DNA from: Pseudoalteromonas caenipelagi
GTDB taxonomy: Bacteria; Pseudomonadota; Gammaproteobacteria; Enterobacterales; Alteromonadaceae
Reading direction: 5' to 3'
DNA: 64,000 nucleotides
NCBI RefSeq assembly: GCF_013140855.1
Contig: NZ_JABBPG010000008.1
Coordinates: forward strand, 62,001-126,000
Within the stretch, counting starts at the first letter, position 1, and the number at the start of each line of letters is the position of its first letter. The notes beneath the pieces are model-generated. The model was not told the DNA's origin. It ran no database searches and saw nothing but the letters and a program-made list of their open reading frames with translations. Made by a program: the position numbers and the translations under genes. This document shows positions 55,295 to 62,155 of the stretch, one piece after another.

Positions 55295-55936
55295 GTGCAG
55301 CTACTAGATTATCTGAACGGTCACTTTATTTCTTTATCACAGTTGTTGTCAAACTCAGGGGTCGGTGAACAGGCACTGCGTAGTTATCAACAAAGTGGGA
55401 TCATGCCAAAAGCGTCATATGTGCTGAACTTGCATGTCGGTTGTGAGTCATTTTTTGGTCATCATGAGCAGCAAACTGAGTGTGAGTATTATGCCAAAGG
55501 CTACTTACATTGGCTTGGCATAGTGCAAGCCAATGCCGAGCCCGAGTTTATTTATCAAGTTTTCAGTCAAAGATACCTGCAAACAGTGAGCGTTTTAAAA
55601 ACTCAGGGCTATCAATGTAAAGATGAAAAGCTAAACATTAAACTTGCTGAACATGTAGAATCTGAGTGGCAACACTTTTTATCGGGCACCTATGGTTTAT
55701 GTACACGCTCAGGTTTACCTGAAGATATTGCCGCTAAAGAGCTTGCAATTGCTCAAATTAATGAATTAACACTTACAGAGCATCTTAGTGCTGCTGAGCT
55801 GAATGCTTTAGCAAAGGCGGTTGATTTGCTCGATAAGGTCAGTGCGCATTTTGCGCCACATGAGCGCCACCGCAGCTCTCGCCACCGTCTGATTGACGAG
55901 GTACGTCGACAATATCAACTGGTATCACCAACGTAA
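55295..55936 (+). CDS. DUF6058-family protein
   Basis: A 213-residue protein. GTG at 55295 is preferred to ATG at 55202 because AAGGA lies seven bases before it and family members start at about LLDYLNGHF; the extra 31 residues are not protein-like. Segments such as QSGIMPKASYVLN, FFGHHEQQTECEYYAKGYLHWLG and WQHFLSGTYGLCTRSGLPEDIAAKEL match DUF6058, a family some databases link to natural-product biosynthesis. No enzymatic motif is recognised. Confidence 0.7.
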   Translation: MQLLDYLNGHFISLSQLLSNSGVGEQALRSYQQSGIMPKASYVLNLHVGCESFFGHHEQQTECEYYAKGYLHWLGIVQANAEPEFIYQVFSQRYLQTVSVLKTQGYQCKDEKLNIKLAEHVESEWQHFLSGTYGLCTRSGLPEDIAAKELAIAQINELTLTEHLSAAELNALAKAVDLLDKVSAHFAPHERHRSSRHRLIDEVRRQYQLVSPT

Positions 55937-55975
55937 GTTAGCTCATCGTTTTAACAAGGGTTACTTCATCTTTAA

Positions 55976-56139
55976 TACCACTCGCTTAAGAGATCCTGAC
56001 CTTCGTCAGGGGGACGGGTAAGTGCTTGGTTGGATGCTGTTGTCTATCTCATTGAGCTCGTCATGATTGCTATATTGCGTCAATATGACTCAATATAATC
56101 GCTCTGAACTTTTCAGCAGCTTATCTTAAGCGAGCGGTA
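55976..56139. mobile_element. MITE-like element with terminal inverted repeats
   Basis: TACCACTCGCTTAAGA at the left and TCTTAAGCGAGCGGTA at the right are inverted repeats matching at 15 of 16 bases, enclosing 164 bp with no coding capacity. Both ends abut TA, consistent with a TA target duplication as in IS630/Tc1-type elements. An internal CCTGAC-CTTC-GTCAGG hairpin (about 55996-56010) is present. Copy number elsewhere in the genome is unknown. Confidence 0.6.
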
Positions 56140-56152
56140 ACTTAGTTAATCG

Positions 56153-56677
56153 TTACGCTTTTTGACTATTAAGATGTTGTGTAAATTGATTAAGCGTATT
56201 AGTGGTTAACGCAAAGCCATTTCTACATGACACATGAAGTAAACCGGTATTGTGAATACCAAAGTAGCTAAAAAGTTTATCAAAAAAACCTGAAAATATC
56301 TCACAAACCTGTGCACTGGCTGAGGTTGTTAACACGTACCCTTGTTTTCCTTTTAAGCCTTTACCGATGGGTTTGATGGTTGGATTTTCTGTTAACTCCG
56401 TCATGCGGTCAATCAAGCGTTTCATATTTGAACTGACACTATGCCAATAAACGGGAGAGGCAAACACAATGTTGTCGGCCCAATCTAGTGCCTCAGATAC
56501 AAGGTAAAAATCGTCACTAGTATATTTATTTGAATAAGTGTAATCAGAAAATTCAAGGTCGTCGATTGACACCAATTTAACTTGCTCAGCGTGCAACTGT
56601 GTCATAACTAGATTTACGAGCTTGAATGTATTGCCGCTTTTATTGGCGCTTGAAAATAAAATAACTGTTTTACGCAT
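56153..56677 (-). CDS. Flavodoxin-fold NAD(P)H-dependent oxidoreductase
   Basis: A 174-residue flavoprotein of the NADPH-dependent FMN reductase type. ILFSSANKSGNTFKLVN (about 6-22) is the FMN phosphate loop, and IVFASPVYWHSVSSNMKRLIDRM (about 70-92) the flavin-binding helix region. Relatives reduce quinones or other redox-active compounds. GGAT lies before the ATG. A SoxR-like operator (56723-56742) lies in its promoter, and a LysR gene diverges from it. Confidence 0.83.
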   Translation of the reverse strand: MRKTVILFSSANKSGNTFKLVNLVMTQLHAEQVKLVSIDDLEFSDYTYSNKYTSDDFYLVSEALDWADNIVFASPVYWHSVSSNMKRLIDRMTELTENPTIKPIGKGLKGKQGYVLTTSASAQVCEIFSGFFDKLFSYFGIHNTGLLHVSCRNGFALTTNTLNQFTQHLNSQKA

Positions 56678-56722
56678 TGAGTGATCCTTTTGAAAGTCGT
56701 TTTAATTTTTAGCTAGCGTAAA

Positions 56723-56742
56723 AGCTCAACTTAACTTTAGGT
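56723..56742 (-). promoter_or_regulatory. SoxR-like operator in a 19-bp-spaced promoter, oxidoreductase gene
   Basis: AGCTCAACTTAACTTTAGGT matches the site at 54346-54365 at 18 of 20 positions. On the minus strand TTTACC serves as -35, followed by a 19-base spacer and TACGCT as a weak -10, the same geometry as in front of the VOC gene. Transcription would start about 30 bases before the oxidoreductase ATG. Confidence 0.55.
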
Positions 56743-56857
56743 AAAGTCATTTTTTATCATTTATGATCACCAAGATAAAAAAGTCATTCACCCAAATACA
56801 TCGATATGCTTTACTAGCTGTGTATCTACAGAATAAATGAAAGGAAAGTACTGCATC

Positions 56858-57748
56858 ATGCTAAGAATTACTCTTGAGCAGTGGCGAATGCTTCGTATGG
56901 TGGCCGAACATGGTGGCTTTAACCAAGCCGCTGAGCAGATACATAAAAGCCAATCAAGTATTCATACCGCAGTGAGCAAAATAGAGCATTCGCTGGGTGT
57001 CAAAGTTTTTTATGTCGAAGGAAGAAAAACAAGATTAACTGAAGCGGGACAAATGTTGCTGCGTCGAGCAAATTACCTTTTAGATGAGGCACAGAAGGTT
57101 GAGTCTGTTGGGCATACGCTTGCAAAGGGAGTTGAAACATCACTGCGTATTGCTGTAGACGAAGTTTTTGCAAAGCAAATTCTTTATCAAGCACTGGATA
57201 ACACATCGGAGAAATTCCCTCTGCTTAGGATTGAACTTTTTGAGTCTATTTTAAGTGGCGCACATGAGCTGGTTGAAAACAACCAAGCCGATATTGCAAT
57301 TTCTCCAATGACTTTAGCAAGTGGATTTAGTGAACAACTGTGTCGTGTTGAATTTGTCGCTGTATCGAGTCCTACTCATCCGTTACAACAATATAATAGG
57401 CCGTTGACGTTTGAAGATCTTAAGTCATTTCGGCAGATTGTTATTCGAGATTCAGCGCATAATAAACGTTCAGACTCAGGGTGGCTTGAGGCAAATCAAA
57501 GGTGGACAGTAAGCCATCTGCGAACTTCAATTGATATGATTTGTGAGGGGTTAGGGTTTGCTTGGCTACCAGCAAGTGCGATTACAGAACAATTAAAAAA
57601 TGGCTTATTAAAGCAATTGCCTCTAACCCATAATGCAACGCGCTCAAGTGCGTTGTATCTCGTGTTTCAAGATAGTGACCGTTTAGGGGTAGCAGCAAAG
57701 GCGTTTATTGAACAGTTGCGGTATTTGTGTCGCTCAATTAATCACTAA
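56858..57748 (+). CDS. LysR-family transcriptional regulator
   Basis: A 296-residue regulator. The N-terminal winged helix-turn-helix is LEQWRMLRMVAEHGGFNQAAEQIHKSQSSIHTAVSKIEHSLGVKVF, and the substrate-binding domain covers about 90-290. ATG at 56858 gives the usual family start (MLRITLEQW); ATG at 56837 adds seven residues. It diverges from the flavodoxin-like oxidoreductase, its probable target. The effector is unknown. Confidence 0.9.
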   Translation: MLRITLEQWRMLRMVAEHGGFNQAAEQIHKSQSSIHTAVSKIEHSLGVKVFYVEGRKTRLTEAGQMLLRRANYLLDEAQKVESVGHTLAKGVETSLRIAVDEVFAKQILYQALDNTSEKFPLLRIELFESILSGAHELVENNQADIAISPMTLASGFSEQLCRVEFVAVSSPTHPLQQYNRPLTFEDLKSFRQIVIRDSAHNKRSDSGWLEANQRWTVSHLRTSIDMICEGLGFAWLPASAITEQLKNGLLKQLPLTHNATRSSALYLVFQDSDRLGVAAKAFIEQLRYLCRSINH

Positions 57749-57848
57749 TCTGAGCCGTAATATGGCTAAAATTCAGTCGTTGAGCGCAAATAAAAAACAG
57801 ATAGCAGTCAATATGGTATTAACACTATCTGTATAAGAGGAGAAAAGA

Positions 57849-59159
57849 ATGAAAATAATTAAGGCAGGGTTGCTGCTCACCAGTATATCACTCGTTAATT
57901 TTGCGGCATTTGCACAAGTTGATGGGGTAATTTATGCAGGAAAAGTGTTAGTTAAGCCAGAAGCCGGGGCGCTGAGCAAACAAACATTGGTTCTAGAAGA
58001 GGGCAAAGTCTCAGCTATCCACGAAGGCTATGTTTTACCTGAAAAGCTAGGCCTGAAAGATGTGAAACTTTACGACCTGAAAGACTACTATGTCATGCCT
58101 GGCATGATAGATATGCATGTGCATTTAACATTTGAACGAGACAAACATGCAAACCCACACGGGTGGTTAACGCAGGACAATGCGGACTATGCGTTAAACT
58201 CGCTCCCTTATTTGCAAAAAACGCTCGATGCAGGTTTTACCACGGTTAGAGATTTAGGCGCGAATTACCACGTTATATTTCCCCTTAAACGTGCTGTAGA
58301 AAAGCAACTTATAGTGGGTCCGAGAATATTTGCATCAGGTAACGCGGTATCTGCAACGGGCGGCCATGGTGATATGCATGGTTATCGACATGACCTGACA
58401 GACGCGATGAATACTAGTATTGGCATTTGTGATGGTGCTGATGATTGTCAACGCGCGGTGCGAGAGGTCATTAAATATGGTGCAGACGTAATAAAAATAA
58501 CTGCCACAGGAGGGGTGTTAAGCAACACTGCCGCAGGCTTAAATCAACAGCTGACAGATGACGAACTCAATGCCATTGTAAATACTGCTCATAACCTTGG
58601 CCGTAAAGTGGCGGCTCATGCGCATGGTACTCGAGGCGTCAATGCAGCGATTCGCGCCGGTGTAGACTCGATAGAGCACGGTTCATATTTGGATGATGAA
58701 TCAATAGCCTTATTTAAAAAACACGATACCTATTTAGTACCAACTCTACTTGCAGGCTACACCGTATCAAAAGAGGTACTAAGTAATCCTAATATGCCAA
58801 AAGCGATTGCAAATAAAGTACGTGAAGTTGCACCTGTGGTAGAGCGAGCATTTCGTAATGCACTAAAAAACAACGTTAATATAGCGTTTGGCACTGACTC
58901 AGGAGTATCTCGCCACGGAGATAATGCTAAAGAAGCTCAGTTGATGGTGGAGTATGGTATGACGCCAAAGCAGGTGCTGGTCAGTGCAACGCGCTCTGCA
59001 GCAAAGTTACTTGGTCAAGAAGATACCTTAGGTTCTTTAGAGGTGGGCAAATATGCTGACATCATTGCCATCAAAGCCAACCCTGAAGAAGATATTTCAG
59101 CGCTCAGTGAAGTTAGCTTTGTAATGAAAAATGGTGTTGTTTATAAAAACCAACTTTAA
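57849..59159 (+). CDS. Exported amidohydrolase (metal-dependent, M38-like)
   Basis: A 436-residue amidohydrolase-superfamily enzyme with a signal peptide (about 1-22, FAAFAQ), hence periplasmic or secreted. DMHVHLTFE (about 89-97) gives the HxH metal pair, DVIKITATGG the bridging lysine, AAHAHG and SIEHGS two further histidines, and FGTDSGVSRHG the catalytic aspartate. Relatives are imidazolonepropionase-like and Xaa-Pro-type dipeptidases, so a cyclic amide or dipeptide is a likely substrate. GAGGAG precedes the ATG, and ltaE starts 13 bases after the stop. Confidence 0.88.
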   Translation: MKIIKAGLLLTSISLVNFAAFAQVDGVIYAGKVLVKPEAGALSKQTLVLEEGKVSAIHEGYVLPEKLGLKDVKLYDLKDYYVMPGMIDMHVHLTFERDKHANPHGWLTQDNADYALNSLPYLQKTLDAGFTTVRDLGANYHVIFPLKRAVEKQLIVGPRIFASGNAVSATGGHGDMHGYRHDLTDAMNTSIGICDGADDCQRAVREVIKYGADVIKITATGGVLSNTAAGLNQQLTDDELNAIVNTAHNLGRKVAAHAHGTRGVNAAIRAGVDSIEHGSYLDDESIALFKKHDTYLVPTLLAGYTVSKEVLSNPNMPKAIANKVREVAPVVERAFRNALKNNVNIAFGTDSGVSRHGDNAKEAQLMVEYGMTPKQVLVSATRSAAKLLGQEDTLGSLEVGKYADIIAIKANPEEDISALSEVSFVMKNGVVYKNQL

Positions 59160-59172
59160 AAGGGGCTGTAGC

Positions 59173-60183
59173 ATGATAGATTTTCGTTCAGATACGGTCA
59201 CCCAACCTTGCCAACAAATGCGCTTGTTGATGAGCAACGCTGAAGTTGGTGATGATGTTTATGGTGATGATCCCAGCGTTAATGCGTTGGAACAATGGAC
59301 GGCAACACGCCATGGTTTTGAAGCAAGTTTGTTTGTCAGCTCAGGCACTCAGGCAAACTTATTGGCCATATTAAGCCATTGTGAACGTGGGGATGAGTAT
59401 TTGTGTGGGCAAAATGCCCATAACTATCGATATGAGGCGGGCGGAGCTGCTGTACTTGGCTCGGTACAACCTCAACCAATCGAAAATGAACCTGACGGTA
59501 GCTTGTGCCTAACTAAACTTGAAAAAGCCATTAAACCGGATGATAGTCACTTTGCTAGAACGCGCTTAGTGAGTTTAGAAAACACCATAGGTGGTAAGGT
59601 GTTAAGTTTGCAGTATCTAGCACAAGCCAGAGCGTTCACCAATAAGCATCAACTCATGCTGCATTTAGACGGCGCACGTGTATACAACGCGGCAGTTGCA
59701 TTAAACGTTGATATAAAAGAAATTAGCCAACATTTTGACTCAATGACAATTTGCTTGTCTAAAGGGTTAGGAGCTCCGGTGGGGTCATTACTGCTAGGTA
59801 ATCACGAATTTATTAACAAAGCAAGACGACTCAGAAAGATGCTCGGTGGTGGTATGCGACAAGCGGGGATCCTAGCTGCCGCGGGGCATTACGCATTAAC
59901 ACATAATGTGAGTCGTTTAGCTGACGATCATGACAATGCACAATATTTAGCACATCAGTTAAATACCCTAAAGGGATTTAATACAGAGCCATACCCAGTA
60001 CATACCAATATTGTATTTGTGGATATTGAGGATAATGTTGATATTCAAAAAATATGTGAAAAATTAAAAACGCAGGGTATTGTTATTACGCCTGGATATC
60101 AAGGCATGAGGCTTGTAACTCATAAAGATATTGCCCGAGAGGATATCGATAAGTTAATACTTATTCTACGAGAGTTGCTATAA
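59173..60183 (+). CDS. ltaE: Low-specificity L-threonine aldolase
   Basis: A 336-residue PLP enzyme that cleaves L-threonine and allo-threonine to glycine and acetaldehyde. MIDFRSDTVTQPC opens the protein, HLDGARVYNAA holds the cofactor aspartate, and TICLSKGLGAPVGSLLLG the PLP lysine. ATG at 59173 has AGGGG upstream; a longer frame from 59131 overlaps the amidohydrolase gene and is not used. The two genes probably form one unit. Confidence 0.93.
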   Translation: MIDFRSDTVTQPCQQMRLLMSNAEVGDDVYGDDPSVNALEQWTATRHGFEASLFVSSGTQANLLAILSHCERGDEYLCGQNAHNYRYEAGGAAVLGSVQPQPIENEPDGSLCLTKLEKAIKPDDSHFARTRLVSLENTIGGKVLSLQYLAQARAFTNKHQLMLHLDGARVYNAAVALNVDIKEISQHFDSMTICLSKGLGAPVGSLLLGNHEFINKARRLRKMLGGGMRQAGILAAAGHYALTHNVSRLADDHDNAQYLAHQLNTLKGFNTEPYPVHTNIVFVDIEDNVDIQKICEKLKTQGIVITPGYQGMRLVTHKDIAREDIDKLILILRELL

Positions 60184-60207
60184 GTATTTTAGTTCTCTAC
60201 TACCGCG

Positions 60208-60244
60208 TAAACCAGCTTGAGATGAGTCACCTCAAGCTGGTTTA
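60208..60244 (+). terminator. Hairpin after ltaE
   Basis: TAAACCAGCTTGAG and CTCAAGCTGGTTTA pair perfectly over 14 bp around a 9-base loop, 25 bases after the stop. A weak T-rich stretch (TTTATATT) closes the stem, so it is a likely terminator. Confidence 0.65.
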
Positions 60245-60351
60245 TATTGTGGGGTAATTAACCTCAGCGTCGGATAAGCGAATCATTTCCAATAAAGTTA
60301 TGCCTTTCTACACGTATTTTATATTGCAAAATTCTTATCCAAAACGTGAGA

Positions 60352-61458
60352 TTATGTGTTTGGTATCAGTGGTAAAGCGTCCACATCTTTAGGTACATCA
60401 ATATACATTGGTGCAGTCAAATCGAGCTGGCTTATTGTATCAAAATCAATCTTATACGGGATTGGAGAGTCGTATTTACGGATCTGAAATTCGCCATGGC
60501 TTAAATCTTTAACCACGACCCACTGTGTATAATCGCTGCCTTCGCTTAAGTGGGCATCACCATAACGGGTAACGCCTTTTGGTAAGTCAACCGAGTTAAT
60601 CAAATGATACGCAAGAGTTTTTGCATCTGCTGCATTTTTGATTTTATATCCTGCTTGGGCATCGGTTGCAAACTGTTTTAAAACCGCTGTTTTAACAAAG
60701 CGTGAAGCCGGAACAGGGTCGCCTGGTAATCCTGCTAACCCATATCCTTCGCCTTGTGGTGCTTCGATTGAGCATGCTATTTGGGGTGGATTATAAGGGC
60801 TAAACTTATGCTCTCGTAGCATGGCGTTTAAATTTGCGAGCTGTTCAGGGTAGGTTGGTGCATTAGTTAAAACGCCAAGCTCGTTGTTGTACACACAAGG
60901 CGTTCCATGTTTAGAAGAAAACTCGATAACAATGCTCTTGCCTGATTTATCGGTGATAGGAAAGTGTAAAGGTAGGGGAAGCTTTGCTACTTCAAAAAAG
61001 CGGTAATCTCGAGAGTTAACAGCTTGTTCTACCTCTTCAGTTGAGGAAAAGTTACCCAGTACCCAGTTAGTGAATAAATAAACCGGAATATCATTGTCTT
61101 GTATTTTTTCTGTTGTTAGGTATTCAGAACCCGGTAACCATAACGAGCCACAAGTGAGTCCTTCCTCGTTCATACCATCGGATAAACAATTGCCAAGCAG
61201 TTGTGCTACATACCCATCATCGTTATTATCATCAGTTGTGACGTTAATGTTTACACCCACTATACAGTATTTGTGGTGTGCTTTTGTTTTACCATATGAA
61301 TAAAGTTGTTCACCTTTAGGTAAGATAGTTACTTGCCCATTTGCAACTGATTGATTACCAAATTCCATTGTTCTGCCAACAATGACTGCATCAGGTATCG
61401 TGAAAGGGATTTTTTCTTTTGAGCTTGTTTCGGTTGTGATTACGAAGTTGGTACACAT
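60352..61458 (-). CDS. Choloylglycine hydrolase-family (linear amide C-N) hydrolase
   Basis: A 368-residue Ntn-hydrolase. Cys2 (MCTNFVI) becomes the N-terminal nucleophile after Met removal; IVGRTMEFG supplies the conserved arginine, NEEGLTCGSLW and LTNAPTYPEQL the conserved asparagines, and VTRYGDA the C-terminal arginine. Members cleave linear amides such as bile-salt conjugates, penicillin V or N-acyl-homoserine lactones; the substrate here is not known. AGGAGA precedes the ATG. It has no signal peptide. Twin palindromes (61515-61546) lie in its promoter region. Confidence 0.88.
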   Translation of the reverse strand: MCTNFVITTETSSKEKIPFTIPDAVIVGRTMEFGNQSVANGQVTILPKGEQLYSYGKTKAHHKYCIVGVNINVTTDDNNDDGYVAQLLGNCLSDGMNEEGLTCGSLWLPGSEYLTTEKIQDNDIPVYLFTNWVLGNFSSTEEVEQAVNSRDYRFFEVAKLPLPLHFPITDKSGKSIVIEFSSKHGTPCVYNNELGVLTNAPTYPEQLANLNAMLREHKFSPYNPPQIACSIEAPQGEGYGLAGLPGDPVPASRFVKTAVLKQFATDAQAGYKIKNAADAKTLAYHLINSVDLPKGVTRYGDAHLSEGSDYTQWVVVKDLSHGEFQIRKYDSPIPYKIDFDTISQLDLTAPMYIDVPKDVDALPLIPNT

Positions 61459-61514
61459 AATATTCTCCTTTTGAACAGCAAAAGTATATGAGTGGTACCA
61501 ACTTTGTTCTATTA

Positions 61515-61546
61515 CATGTAATTACAGAGTGCACTGTAATTACATG
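61515..61546. promoter_or_regulatory. Twin TGTAATTACA palindromes
   Basis: CATGTAATTACAG and CTGTAATTACATG are 13-bp perfect inverted arms around a 6-base centre. Each arm contains the 10-bp palindrome TGTAATTACA, so two identical dyads lie 18 bases apart, centre to centre, about 60-90 bases before the ATG at 61458. This looks like an operator pair; a terminator for the upstream 103-codon gene is an alternative, but no T-tract follows. Confidence 0.5.
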
Positions 61547-61571
61547 GATGTTTGGTAAAGCTAAAATTTGG

Positions 61572-61883
61572 TTACTGCTCGAGATAACAAATAACCGCTT
61601 CTTGTTTTGGATTTTGTTGCGTATCTTCAATTAAATAGCTTGCTTTTTTACTGTTTTGACACAAACACATATCGTAATGGTTGATCATATAAGCATTGCC
61701 TACAGAGTCTTCATCCGTTTTTTCAATACTGCAAGTTGGCTCTCGCCAAATTGGATCCCAACCGCTTTGCCCAATAGCTACAATTTTAATGTTTTTATTT
61801 ACAGGCAGAGAAGCGGCTTGCTCAACATTAGCAAACGCCGTAAATGTTACAGTGCTTGCGATTATCAGACCTAACTTTTTCAT
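61572..61883 (-). CDS. Small exported cysteine-containing protein
   Basis: A 103-residue protein with a signal peptide (about 1-18, ending AFAN). The mature part has four cysteines (PTCSIEK, MCLCQN and VICYLE), able to form two disulfides in the periplasm. I do not recognise the family. It lies upstream of the hydrolase gene on the same strand, with the twin palindromes between. Confidence 0.6.
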   Translation of the reverse strand: MKKLGLIIASTVTFTAFANVEQAASLPVNKNIKIVAIGQSGWDPIWREPTCSIEKTDEDSVGNAYMINHYDMCLCQNSKKASYLIEDTQQNPKQEAVICYLEQ

Positions 61884-62155
61884 TGTTCATCCTTAATAAA
61901 GTCAAATATAGAGTTATTACTCAGTCTGGCGGTATTTTATTTTTTTTAAATGATATTGCAAGCGGTATAAAATTGGTTGGTAAAGCTTTTATTTATATTA
62001 ATACAATTGTTTTTGTGGGTAATGTTGCGCTGCCTTTAAATTGTCGATTAAAAATGACTTTTTTCGCAAAAGTAGATGATTATTATACTGTTATTTTAAA
62101 TTTTTAAATACTCAAATTTCTATTGAAAATAACTATAAGGGTAGGCCTGATACCA

